Positions 25,269 to 57,233 are shown, counted from the first letter of the stretch. The stretch is DNA of 64,000 bases from Embiotoca jacksoni (GCA_022577435.1 JAKOON010000007.1:19877866-19941865); one strand, 5' to 3'. Program-made: numbers and translations. Notes: generated by a model from the letters alone, not told the origin.

Positions 25269-25539
25269 TAGTGAATGAGCCACAGCAAGTATTCAGTAAG
25301 CTTTCCAGTTATTAAATTATTTAATAAATACATTATGGTTCTACTTAAATATTACATGTTGGGTAGTACACATATTTGTATTAGCAACTGCTGTACTTGT
25401 GACAGATTTAATGTGATCTCATCCATTGATGACAATGAGAGTACCTGTTGAAAGCTAGCACTGCCAAGGCACAAAGCATCGTTGGGCCGAAACAAGTCAC
25501 GTATTCCTGTGAACGTTGACGGTGGCTCCAGTATTTGTC

Positions 25540-45777
<20,238 letters not shown>

Positions 45778-45779
45778 GG

Positions 45780-46000
45780 TTGGATGCCGACAGTGTCCGT
45801 TCTGTCCGTTATTGTGTTTAGTTCGTTTCTGCTGTGGTGCACTGCTACTTCCTCAATATTTTCACACATGTACATGTATAACTGTCTCTCTCTCTCTCTC
45901 TCTCTCGCTCTCTCTCGCTCTCTCTTTCTTCCTGCTCTGGTGTTGCCCTGAATAAAGCCTTTAGAGGGCAGCAGAAACCAGTTGCTTCAACTGATGCAGT
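45780..46000 (-). promoter_or_regulatory. presumed FCHSD1 5' UTR/promoter region
   Basis: Immediately upstream of the ATG exon. Contains a (CT)n tract at 45886-45927 (GAGA on the transcript strand). No TATA box is evident. Placed by position only. Confidence 0.35.
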
Positions 46001-48355
46001 TTATGGTTTACACCCAAATTTGAAACTTCCATTATTTGCCAGCGCTCAGCCACAGACATCTCATACCATTAAACAATAGGACAGGTCCTGAACTCAAAAA
46101 TAATTCAACATAAACAACACTTCCTGTCTTGAACAGAACACATCACTAACATGTCTGTATGCACACTAGAAGAGGTTTTTTTTGCTGTCATTTTAAATAT
46201 GTATTTAATATATTCTTGTTTAAAACTAATATGTGGCTTCAGCAGCATGAGTTAGGAATACTGAGTGGGATTCTTCAAAAGTTACAGTTTAAAAAGTTAC
46301 TTTTTAGTACCAAAATTCCCTCTTTTACAAATGTTCCCTCTTTCTGTGGTTCCCCAAGGAAAGGCTGTGGTGGTAAAATGTTAGTTTTGTACATGAAAAA
46401 GCCCTAGTCCAAAATCGTTGGGTTTTCATTACCTTAGAATGAGCCCTTATATCTACATAGGGAGCAGGTGCCCTTTCACTTTGCACTGGCAGGTTTCCTC
46501 TGAAGGGTCCAACCAAGCACTGACTCCAGAGAGGGCCTTTGTTTTTCTGTGAACACTGTAGAGTCTATTACACGCCTAAAAGGGGAGGCTGAGCTGAGGG
46601 ATGTTCAGGTGGTTGCTATCTGCAGCCTCTCCACTAGATGCCACTGGCATCTGCACCTTCAACACACTGCATCTTCACACTTTGTCAGAATGCATCATTG
46701 AACAGCCTCTCCTCTCTGTCCTCTTTCCTACATTCTGAACTTTATGATCCTCCCTTGTAGTGAGTAAGATTTCTGCATTCTTCATGTTTTGTAAACTTCA
46801 CTCACTATTTGGATGTCAGCATGTGTACTGGATTCTGTTTTGTTTTTGTTTTTTTTACATTTTACATTTGTTTCCACTAAGTTATAGAGTTTGAATTGTA
46901 AATTTGCTGTCGTAAACATTGCTGTTGCTTTTCTAGAAACAGTATTTACTCATGTATTTGATATCTAAGCGAGCATGTTTCAAACATACAAGTAATAAAC
47001 ACAGACTAACTGACACCACCTTCGCAATCAAGACTCTGTTGAGGCATCTCTGGTATCGTAAGCTTGTTGTCAAGTAGATCCGATGCTGTTGTGCGCAATA
47101 TGGGTCCTGGGATCAACACCTCTGTGTGGATTTTTATTGGACTACTGAAAAAACTCCCCACCATGATTAAAATGGACGTAACATGGTATGGTAAGAAGTG
47201 ACTGTAGCAACAAACATGCTGGAAATGACAATAACAACTTTATTTGCATGTCACAAAGTAAGTGTTGACAGTGATTTACAAAATAAAAAAATAAAAAATA
47301 AAAAAATAAACTTTACAGAGGATTCCAGAAGAATAAATAAAAACATGATGATTTGGGTGGGATGGAATTTGAACACTTTAAATGTGGCACATGATAATAA
47401 CACTGCAGCTGAATCTGCAAACATTACAGCTTGAGGAAGCAAAACAATGCTGTTATTGACATTATTTGCTGGATGACAAAGTATGTTGTACATTTTACAA
47501 TTTCATCTCAAGTAATAAATAACAATAATAACAAATAATAATGAACAGGTAAATAATTTGTCATGAACATTTAACACGTTGATAAATTAATAAATAAGAT
47601 AAATAATAGGTAAGAAAACAATACCATTTTAAACATACTTAATATTTCATATTCAGCATCAATACATTTAATTCCATAACAGCACTGCTGTCATACTGAG
47701 AAAGTATTCGATTTAACTTTTATTTTTGGGATTTAATAACTTCTGATTGATTTGATAGATTATTGACAAAATATATGATGCATGGCCACATTGAAGCGCA
47801 ATGAAATAATTGTGTTCATTAATTGAGTTATTCTTCAAGCACCTATTTCTGCAGATCAAGGAATTTTACAGTGTTTTCTTTTCTTCCTTCTTTTCTTCCT
47901 GGGACAAAGCTTCATACAGAAGTCCAACATGGTCCCAAACTGCATATTATACTTAAATATGGGGGCAATTCTGAGAACAAGGGGAAAATACGCACATATT
48001 GTAGGGCAATAGTATAAATTTGGATTTGACCATGATAGAAAAAGCAAATCAACCATAAGTTAAGTTTTTCATTGATCATTCATTTGTTTTAGTCATTTGC
48101 TTTCCGTCAGTCAAATTCCACTAAAGATTTAAAAACTATCCTTTCTTTCCCCAAATGATGCCTACAGAATTGCAAAGACAATTTACCAAATGGTGCCACA
48201 CCATGCAGTAAAATTTTAAAATATTTATATTTAAAAAGAAATGAGACAAATACGCTTAAAAAAAATACTGTCATCACACTGACACGCATGCTTGCCAAAA
48301 GGTTTGGGGTTGATGGACTGGTCCTGGTAGATGATGAAAGAAACAGCTGCCCCTT
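46001..48355. other. intergenic between FCHSD1 and the candidate cytokine, nothing recognised
   Basis: AT-rich DNA. AATAAA-like signals on the minus strand near 47724-47717 could end the candidate cytokine transcript. No exon-like segment was found. Confidence 0.3.
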
Positions 48356-48472
48356 CTAAACCTTTGCATTGTACTGTTGTAGCAGGACTTCCAGCTTCTT
48401 TTGGAGGCTTTTTGGTGAAAAGACGGACTCATTATTCTTCATCTCAGGCAGCGAACAGAAGACCTCTTTTAC
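48356..48472 (-). other. last coding exon of the candidate cytokine
   Basis: A pyrimidine-rich acceptor (TCTCTTTAG) precedes 48472. The 39-codon reading frame VKEVFCSLPEMKNN... ends with TAG at 48358-48356. It contains one Cys, one sequon (NES) and a C-terminal amphipathic helix (SLQKKLEVLLQQY). It joins in phase 0 to the 49160-49245 exon, placing DKCKVKEVFC over the junction. Confidence 0.55.
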
Positions 48473-51400
48473 CTAAAGAGAGAAACATGGATAATGGATA
48501 TTAATGTAGTATATAAAACTGCATTAAGCCTAATGTTTATATTAACACTGGATCAAATGACTACAGAAACATGAAACGGGTTACTTGCTGTGATGAATCC
48601 ACATAAAATTATCACACAAATCAACTTGAGTTGACAACTTGTCACATGTTCAGAGTTTTGTAGTTTATTTTAAGTTAACAAATGGCTGGTAATAAATGTC
48701 AGAGATCAGACGAAACCATCTGAAGGAAAGTAACTAAAAAATGTTACATATAATTAATATTTAAATAACTTTAAAACAAATGAAAATATTTAGTGTACTT
48801 TATCTATACCTGTAGACTTAGTCTAATTGATTTTTTTTTTAATGTATATTTTTTAGCCACATGTACGTCAGTTTAATTTTTTTTTCTCATATGCGCCCAG
48901 TACAATAGAACAAATGCTCTTGTTGAGAAATCCAGTATTTTCTTTGCTTTTATTTTCAGTGTATTTCGCTAGTTCAGTTGCCTTTCCAGATGTTGTAGCT
49001 CAATAATTTTAGTACAACAACAACAAGCATATGGCATAGACCTGCAGCAATACCAGCAGAGTGCCATCCTTCTTCAATTGATATGAAGAGGTTGACGAAA
49101 AGTCATGCAGTTAAATGCGTTCATCGGTTCAACACAAATCATCAGCTATAATCACCCACCTTACACTTGTCTGTTGCGTTCAGCGCTTCGATCAGATGTT
49201 TGACGCCTTGCTGACTGGAAATGTTGGGGTGCAGCATTTTAAGGCCTGTAATGAAATAAGAAGGAAAGGCACATACCTTTCCAGGGGAAGGAACAATGGT
49301 AACGTCAGTCAATAATGAAACTGTACCACAGGCTGAACACAGTGCACGTACTGTGATCAGCCTGTGGTACAGTTTCATTATTCTCCACTTTTTAAAATAG
49401 AACAGTTAGTGTCAGTAGCTGTCCAAACAATACATTACAGCTGTTTTATTACTGTATTTTCAGCAATTGAGGTCTTTATAGAATTACTTATTTCCAAGTC
49501 ACTAGTATATTTATTCACCTTTACTTTTTCTGTTTTGGCTTGAAAACATTTTCTGAGCTGTTAAGATCTCTCGTTGGCTGAAATTGGGTGATTACACAAT
49601 GTGGACAGGACTTTTTAATTGATCTGTGGAGCTCAAGAAATAGCTTCGATGCCCAATTATGCCCTAAAACCATATGTTAAATTAAAAAAGAAGAACTTTA
49701 AAGGAATTGTGAGCTTACCATTTCTGTCAGCTTCTGCTCTTTGTGCTAAACTAGATGATGCACGTCCCTTGAGACGCTCTATCACCATATTTAATGGCTC
49801 AGAGGTCAAATTAATCCATCTTCTTATCTGATTCTGGGTATTTATTTATTTTTTTGTCAAAATGTCAAGACAGTTTGACATGGATAGAAAAGACTACTGC
49901 GCACTAATTCACAGGATCATTTTCCATCCCAGACTCATTATAGTCAATAATTCTTTTCCATTACACCGTTAAAGATGATCACCTCTCCTTTATATTCACA
50001 CACAAAAACTGACACGACTTACCCCCTCTGACACGGTGAGGTTGTGACACTGACATGTTGCATCCTGAGGAGATAACGAAGAGATGATGTAAAAATGCTA
50101 TCAACCATCAAATTCATGAACCATGAAACCAGCCTCCTATGTCTGCAGTAACTTGTTTATAATCAGACGTTTCTCAGTTAACACATTTAAGTAAGTAACT
50201 TTTAAAATGCTTTAAATTGCCTTATTGTTTTTAAACATGCTACAAAGGAGAACAATTTAATTCAGTTAACATCGGAGGAATTTTATTAAAGAGATTTGGA
50301 GGTGGATCAAGACAGATGAAAGGCAATATTTATTTGGCTTTGTGCACAACAAAGCTACACAAAGTAAAACTGGTTGAGATGAGATAACAGCACAGCAAAG
50401 AGGAAGTGGTGACGATGTCGTGGTGCTGAAGCTGTATATGCACTCTGCAGAACAGAGTCTTGCACAAGGTGCAATAATGAGCTTCTTTTTTTTTTTTTTA
50501 AGGGACAGAGTGAGAATAGCATTTTTAGCTCGTCAACTAATTCTTCGCAACATTCACCTTGTGTAAAAAATAGTTACATTTTCTTGGAGTTTTACACTTT
50601 ATATTTCTTTTCTTTTTCAACTTTTCTTTCAGGCATACTAGAAAAACTGTATATACAAATGTAAAACGTAAAATTATCTGTGTCACGTGCCAACCTCTTC
50701 ATCTCCCATTATGTAACATTTACAATGTCACAATAAAAAAGTGGAAACTCTGGAAATAAAGTAAGTCATGTAAAAATACCACAACGGTGTACTACTAGTA
50801 AAATTAATTTGTTTGCAATAGAAAAGTTATTTTCTTCAATGAAAAGTTTAAAAAATGTTCATGGTTTTTGATCATTTTTGCCCTCCAGATGGTGAGTTGA
50901 CAGCTTCTGTTCAAAGTTTGGAGAGTCTTAAAGGTAGATATTAAATTCATGGGACAGTGTCATTACTCAAAGTGGTTTCCTACAAGTGAAAGTTCAGTCA
51001 AGTCATCATATTAGCACTGTTGCTCAAAAGAACGCAGGAAATCTGCTTGCCACGTGAAAGGCTGTCATTCATTCCAGCTGTGACATCTAAATGAATACTG
51101 ACTAACAATCAACCATTTCAATTTGTCAGAAAATGTAGACAGAAAAGAATGCCAAAGGTTGTGAAAAAAAATGACAGGTGGCAGAAAAAGTGTTGAGAAA
51201 AAATTAGAGCAACACAGCAAATGAGGGAAAAATGGTAGACTTACTGTAATGTTAACTAAGCTGCAGTTCTCGGGACAGTTCTGTCAATCCAAACAAAAAA
51301 ACAGAGTTAAGGAAATCCCACTGTGGCAGCAGCATCAAAAGACCAACTAACATCAAACTAACCCTCGGCAGCAACTATTATTAGGCTGCTTGATCAGTCA

Positions 51401-54400
51401 ACTGATCTCTACTTCACCCACACAACATCCTCAGTTTTCTTTGTAGTTTACAGGACAGTCAGAAAAAAGTGTCTTAAAATACTTCAGTGGTGCTTTCTTC
51501 GGTGTTTGTTGACGGTATTACACATGCAAACAGCTTCTGATTGGTTCAGCCTGGATGCTCCACTTATTTAAAAGAAAATACACCTTTGTACACCCAAAAT
51601 TGTCTTGTTAATTTGTCAGCTTTATTACGTTTTTTTGTGACTGATACAGAAAAAAATTAATAAAATATTTAAAAAATAAAAGTTTTTAAAATAAATACAT
51701 TAAACTAGTGACTGTTTACATTAAAAAAAAAAACACACACAAAAAAACCCATAAAAGCACCACCGCATTTCATGGCTCACAATACTATTTCCTGCAGCAC
51801 ACTGTGACAGTATGTCACCTTACCTTCACACTCTGTCCCAAGGTCTCCACGTTTGTTTCCCACTCATTCATCCTGAAGGTCAAACAGTTGGAGGATGACT
51901 GATGAAAAGAGATGAAAAGAGGCAGGAGCAGCATCCATACAGAGGAGGGGGCAAAGGACCCAGTCATGACTGATGGATAGATACTACAGAGCTGCTGGCT
52001 TAAAATGCAAATTAAAATTATTTTTTGTTTGTTTGCAAATCAACTGTTCGGTATATATTTCAGTTTTAAATTATTTTGTCAGGGCTGGAGTTTCAAGTTC
52101 AGATTAGGTCACTATAAAAGTCCAGCCAATTGTTTATGCTGCACCTGTATTAGCTTTACAAAGTCTTGTCGCATGAACCGTCTCTGAGGTGCTATTAATG
52201 GATAGGTGTCCCGTTTGCACCTTTTAACAGATTGGGTTTCCTAACTTTTGGGGATTCCCTAAAATTTTTGTCCATTTAATCATTTTTCGTTGTCAAAATG
52301 CTCCCACACAGGATGTCCTTACTCAACAGGACCCTGACATGGTGGCAAGAGTGATACAACATGTGTGTGTTTGTTGCGAGCCACATATCAGTTAGATCTG
52401 ATGGCTTATGACTGTCGCGGCATTTCCTCATCTCTTTGAAGAGCTGGTCGTCACTGCACAGAGGAAAATAATTCAGATACGTCCTCCTCTGCAGTTTAAT
52501 GGCTGTGGAATGAAATGAAGTTTGTTTTTCTTCCAGCCATTAAAACCGTGGATGGGCGTCCATGCTAATGTGTCTGAGTGCACTTTGAAACTGGATGCGA
52601 GAATGGGGGCAAGCTATGGGAGACCCCTGAGTTCTTTGCCCTTTATTGCTTCCTTGTGGACAAAATCAATTGACCATTCACCATATAGCCTTTGTGAAAC
52701 CAGTTCATCCATTAACATGCCTTTATATACAGATTATTGTGCCTTTTATGTTTGTGCCTTCTTCTATCAGGCGTGTGATAGTACACAAAATTCACTGTTC
52801 AGTCTGAACCTGGGTTTCAGAGTCATGTGTCAGTACGTTTCTGGTACAGCAGAGGAAATAAAATAAATCTTTGTCATTTATATTCAAATACTGTAAACAT
52901 TCATAGTTGTCTCATGGGCCATAATAGTTATGGTAACACTTACTGTCAAGAAGAAAAAAAAAATCTATTAAATCTCTAGTATAAAGTAAATTCAATAAAT
53001 TGTGTCTATTAAGACAAGTGCAATATATTTATATTGAACTTCATTGAACCATTAAAACCAGCAGTTCAGTTTCAGCTTTAGCACTGCACAAAGTAATGCT
53101 GCCATTCACTGTTTTCATCCACACTAAGGACACATCCATCTTGTTTGGATAAATTCTACTAGAATTGTTAGTGGACAAAGTGAGCAGGTGTTTGCAGCTT
53201 ATGTCAGTGTGAGCTCCATATGGTGGTCGGCCGATTGACCTATACAAAGTAAAACGTCTTATGCGAGTTCTGCAAGTTTAATAAAATATACACAGTGTAT
53301 GTCCTGATTTCAAAGCTTTACCTGCTTTCTAATAATTTCCAATTGCTTTGTAGGAGTTGTTGCCATGGTGTAAGCTCAAAATTAAATGATTCCTTCTGAA
53401 GTATCACTACCAGACATAAACTTAAACTGAGGAGAATGCAGGAGTCCCTCAACTCCTCAAAGGCCTATTGTGTTTGCTCATGTGTGCTGGTAATGAGACC
53501 AAGATGTGCTACAGGTGGTTCTCAGTGGTGAGCAGTCATCTTCAGGTCCCACACTGGTTCATTTCTCTTTACCTACTGCACCTACTAATGTCACTTTTAA
53601 TACACGTTTTTGCACATGTTTCTACAGCTGTTCTGATCTGTTGAAAAAAAAAGGTGAAACATAACCACAAGCTGTGAAATGCTGTCCGAAGATCTTTTCA
53701 GAAGGTTATAGGCTTTTAGAAATATTAGTGTATTGATCAAAACTAAAAGGCTGTAAAAGAAATGGAAAGGTCGCTGCTAAACTTTGACTTTCCTTTTAAA
53801 GAGGCAATACGTAAGATACTCAGTTGAAAACGTTCAAAAAATGTAATAAACCTATCCACAGTGTTTGTCAGATGTCTCGGTGTCACAGATTAGCATGCTA
53901 CGAAGCTAGCTCCTGCCTGGCCTGTCTTATAATAAGATGGTACAGTGAGCCACTGTAGCATCCAGTCCGCCATCAGTCCAACATCAGAGGAAGAAGTAGT
54001 GTACTCAAGCATCTAGTTATGGTGGAATGGAAACGGGTTGAAGTTTGATGCGGAACTAGCTCCATTTCTGATGAGTACATGGCTGCAACAAATGATGTAA
54101 CGTCAGAGATGTTCCAGCCACTGGACATACAGGAACACATCTCTGTTGGCATTCGAGGGTAACTAAAGATCAGTTATGGGTTTTTTTTTTACAGTAGGCA
54201 GGGTCCTAAAATAGACCCTTTTTTTTCAAACTTTGAAAAATTTGAGGCACTGAATAGAAGAGCCTTGATTGAGGTGTTTTTGGATTCTTGAAACCACAAA
54301 AATAACTTTTTGTGAATATCAAGACCATTAATAAAGTGAAAAGTGTCAAATTTGGGACCTTTTAAGTTACACACATGACTCTTATTTTCCATTTTGATGA

Positions 54401-55088
54401 ATTTAGTCATGAAGTGATTTCTTGAGCAGAAGAGGATGTCCTACAAATGAAACCTAGGACAGGGTGAGCAGAGGAAACGAGGTCAGTCCATGACATCGAC
54501 AGGTAAATTAGAGAGACGGGAGGCTCAGTCGCAGTCTGCTTTGTGAAAGAGGCTGATATTAAGAATGGCATATGTTTACATACAATACAAACCTGCCTTA
54601 ATCAACGAACAAATTTTAGTCATCAGGTTCATTTTTTACAAATGAATCGATCTTTTTGAAACTTTTTCATCTGAAAAACTGATAAGCATAGACAGAAGAA
54701 GCTGACTGCTGCTGCAAGCAACAGAAGACATGAAACCGAAGTAGACAATAGTGACGCCATCGTGAAACTGCCCCATGGGAGGCGATCTGGAGTCACTTAC
54801 TTCTTCCTGATGCTCTCTGCTACGCTGCCCACATAGTCCGAGTCCGTCTGAGATGACAGGGAGAGGAAAAAGGAGAAGATCAGTGATATGGAGGGATTTC
54901 TGACTGCGTGAGTTCATACCAACTCACAATGACCAGAGTATGGAGGGTCAGGTAGCCTCGTTGTGCTCGTCTCCCGAAGGCCGTTTGACTCATATCAGAC
55001 TCAGTTGCTTTTAACCTGTTTAACAGGTTTTGACATTTTTCTAAGATATCATACTGGATATCATATTGCATGTTCAAACAACAGTCCC
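48356..55088 (-). CDS. candidate secreted helical cytokine-like gene (partial, unassigned)
   Basis: Small minus-strand exons with good splice sites: 54928-55088, 54801-54847, 51824-51872, 51245-51280, 50023-50064, 49160-49245 and 48356-48472 (ends TAG). The first five agree in phase and give DCCLNMQYDIQYDILEKC..., TDSDYVGSVAESIRKK, MNEWETNVETLGQSVK, NCPENCSLVNIT and DATCQCHNLTVSEG. The last two give LKMLHPNISSQQGVKHLI... ending DKCK and then VKEVFCSLPEMKNN... ending LLQQYNAKV. There are six N-x-S/T sequons, paired cysteines and amphipathic helices, which suggest a secreted four-helix protein. Tiny 36- and 42-nt exons near the CxxxC/CxC region and the final KLEVLLQQY helix resemble IL-4/IL-9/IL-13-type genes, which in mammals also lie on 5q31; this is inference. 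The 50023-to-49245 junction is one base out of phase, and no signal-peptide exon was found. It may be incomplete or a pseudogene. Confidence 0.5.
49160..49245 (-). other. penultimate exon of the candidate cytokine
   Basis: The acceptor TTTCATTACAG ends at 49246 and the donor GTGGGT follows 49160. After two bases completing a codon it encodes 28 residues (LKMLHPNISSQQG... to ALNATDKCK) with two sequons (NIS, NAT). It needs an incoming phase of 1, whereas the previous recognised exon ends in phase 0. Confidence 0.55.
49311..49382. repeat. near-perfect hairpin, 33-nt arms, 6-nt loop
   Basis: Arms 49311-49343 and 49350-49382 pair with a single mismatch. The core is CTGTACCACAGGCTGA and its complement. 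It lies in the intron just upstream (transcript sense) of exon 49160-49245. Confidence 0.9.
50065..54800 (-). other. introns of the candidate cytokine, otherwise unrecognised
   Basis: Apart from the small exons listed, 50.1-54.8 kb holds AT-rich DNA with a dispersed-repeat look at 53800-54180 (TAGCATGCTACGAAGCTAGC). No other exon could be supported. Confidence 0.35.
54629..54760 (-). other. small ORF with a strong signal-peptide-like sequence
   Basis: An ATG at 54760 in good context opens 43 codons: MASLLSTSVSCLLLLAAA, further hydrophobic residues to SVFQ, then a basic stretch (MKKFQKDRF) before TGA at 54631-54629. It would suit a secretory leader or a tail-anchored segment. It lies inside the 54801-51872 intron of the candidate cytokine, same strand. 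The only donor placing it in frame with the 51872 exon is a weak GTTTCA, so its use is doubtful. Confidence 0.3.
54928..55088 (-). other. first recognised exon of the candidate cytokine (helix A-like)
   Basis: The acceptor TTTTCTATTTAG precedes 55088 and the donor GTGAGT follows 54928. Read in the only phase compatible with the next exon it is fully open for 53 codons and starts DCCLNMQYDI, then YDILEKCQNLLNRL. That is what one expects just after a cleaved signal peptide followed by a first helix. It needs an upstream exon ending in phase 1. Confidence 0.45.
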
Positions 55089-55183
55089 CTAAATAGAAAA
55101 GATTGACATGGGAAACTAAGTATGAATCCAGTTACGTGATCCGTTCAGTTGTATGGCGGTCTAGTACATGTCAGAGCATGTCA

Positions 55184-55185
<2 letters not shown>

Positions 55186-55275
<90 letters not shown>

Positions 55276-55282
55276 TGTGTGC
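55186..55282. repeat. (GT)n microsatellite
   Basis: About 45 GT units with a few interruptions at the end, just upstream of the first recognised candidate-cytokine exon. Confidence 0.95.
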
Positions 55283-55670
55283 GTGGGAAAGAGACAGAGA
55301 AAAGGTTGTTTTGCTGGAGGTCAATAAGAGATGCTACTGACTTAATTATGGCTCATTTATATTCTCAAATCATTATTTATGAGAACCAATTCAGAGAAAA
55401 TGTTATGGAAAGTTGAGAGATTCACACGTATGATGTCAGATAACAGTTTAGAAACACCTGTTACTGCAGTGTGTTTTAGTAATACTACAGCAGTAAATAC
55501 CATGCTAAAGTACAGCTTTTCATTTTCAAGTACAGCTGTAATATTTTGACACTGGGGGAAGGATTTAGAGAGTCTATTCACAGATTTTAAATGTAATATT
55601 CATAATTATGTTTTCATTAGTTTATAATAACCTTAAACTACGAATCCTTGTGTTTTTGTTATCTTGGTAT

Positions 55671-56110
55671 AAAACCGCCTTTCCAATGCAACAAAACGTG
55701 AGATAGCCACGCTTTGGCCTCTCTTGGCCTGACAGTTTCACGTTCTGGATGCGTGAAACTTACACACGTAACATCATGAAGGATCATATGACCAAGGACA
55801 GCCGTGCGGGAGGTGAAGGTTTGAATCTAGGAGGTGACAGCGGTGTTCTTGAGTTGTTCTTGAGAACCCCAACCATGTTTTTCTTCCTAACTCCAACCAT
55901 GATTTTTGTCACAAATCAGTATTATGTGTTTTTCCTACCAGTTTCATTTTCCTGAAAATCACACGGCTGTATGCATGCAGTGGGATTCATTTTTGTCCGC
56001 TACAGGAAAATGTGAACCTGTCATGCCTAGATAAGCCAAAGCATGGCTATCTCACATTTTGTTGTAGTTGACAAGCATGTCTATTTCACACTTTGCTGTG
56101 ATGTTGGGTT
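55671..56110. mobile_element. MITE copy 2 (AACCC...GGGTT family)
   Basis: About 440 bp. Shares AGATAGCCACGCTTTGGCCT, GCGTGAAACTTACACACG and the right-hand AAAGCATGGCTATCTCAC ... GTTGGGTT with the copies at 41.6 and 60.2 kb. The left end is the most decayed. Confidence 0.75.
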
Positions 56111-56214
56111 GCGGAAATGAGCACTTGAACGCAGAGCAGGAACTTGCTATGTTGCAACACTGTTTCTACAGGAGAAAAGTAACAAAACTGGGTAGGAAGT
56201 ACTGAGTCATGTTT

Positions 56215-56510
56215 TGCTAGAGGATCAAATACTTATTTCACACAATCAAATGCAAATCAATTTAAAGCTTTTATTTGATATGATTTTCTGGATTTTTAAA
56301 AAAAAAAATTATATTCTGTCTCTGTTAAACTAACAGTAGGTATAGACCTACTATTGTAATGGTAGAAATGGTAGAAATGAACGGTCTGTAATTGTAATGG
56401 TAGGTCTATACCTACCATTACAATTACAGACCGTTCATTTCTTTGTCAGTGGGCAAACTAACAAAATTGGCAAGGGATCAAATAATTATTTCCTTCACTG
56501 TTATATGCTC
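56215..56510. repeat. Tc1-type MITE relic containing a perfect hairpin
   Basis: Both edges carry GATCAAATA(C/A)TTATTTC-type motifs (56221 and 56478) and a TTGTCAGTGGGCAAAC block, familiar from fish Tc1-like non-autonomous elements. The interior holds the inverted repeat at 56373-56442. Confidence 0.6.
56373..56442. repeat. perfect hairpin, 33-nt arms, 4-nt loop
   Basis: Arms 56373-56405 and 56410-56442 are exact inverse copies around CTAT. The right arm matches the normal element sequence, so the left arm is the added copy. Confidence 0.9.
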
Positions 56511-57175
56511 AAGTGAGATGTCTTGGTTAGGGTTGCTTGCCTTGTTAATTGTGACATCATTATTCCATTACATTCTCCTGGAATTATCAACTCAGGCAAC
56601 GTGTAACTTTGGGTGACAGTGTGGGTTCAAATCTCCAATAGAATTCCACTGATAGATGACATTGATAACTGTACAACTTTATTTTCAATTGCAACCTGTG
56701 TTCATTGACATAAAAGGGAAAGTGCCGAAACAAATTTTTTTCATCAAGTTATGAAGTGTGAAAGAAAAAACTAAACTAAAACGTAAAAGGTCACTTTGGT
56801 TCTCAAGCAGATAATATTCACCAAAACAGATAAGACAGAATAAACAAGGCTTTCCCCACATGTTATGAGGGAACACGACCCAGTTGTGGGCGGGGGAGGC
56901 TCCAAAAATGACAGTGATGCAACAGATGAATAACTGCAGTGGTTTTCTTAGAAAGCAAAACCACAATGCCACACACAAGTCCGAAAATGTCCTAACAGAA
57001 CACACCATCCTCACGCGTTTATGCTTAAGGCAATTAAAAGGGAATATATCACCTAAACATGAAAAGCCTATTAAGGGTCAATACATTAAAACCACCATAA
57101 TAATAACCAGAAAACATGAACAAAATCAACATTTGTGACTGGGGGACTGAGTCCATCTGTCTTAATGCTTTAGCA

Positions 57176-57233
57176 TTCAGTTTGAAATAAAATGTCAGTA
57201 CGTTAATGTACTGACATTTGATTTCAAACTGAA
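57176..57233. repeat. near-perfect hairpin, 26-nt arms, 6-nt loop
   Basis: Arms 57176-57201 and 57208-57233 pair with one mismatch around GTTAAT. A second small inverted repeat (GAAAGCCTCAGCTTTC) follows directly. Confidence 0.9.

Noticed and set aside
48356..55088. Firm naming of the candidate gene as IL-4/13 or IL-9
   Set aside because: Similarity is limited to exon pattern, cysteines, sequons and helix style recalled from family knowledge. No diagnostic motif secures one family.
55103..55327. Plus-strand ORFs rich in Cys-Val
   Set aside because: They are translations of the (GT)n microsatellite. The same holds for ORFs at 3744-3929, 30193-30381, 39104-39505, 42696-43118 and 11012-11251.
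56180..56223. Short hydrophobic minus-strand ORF (MTQYFLPSF...) as the missing signal-peptide exon
   Set aside because: It hits a stop after 14 codons and has no suitable donor before it.
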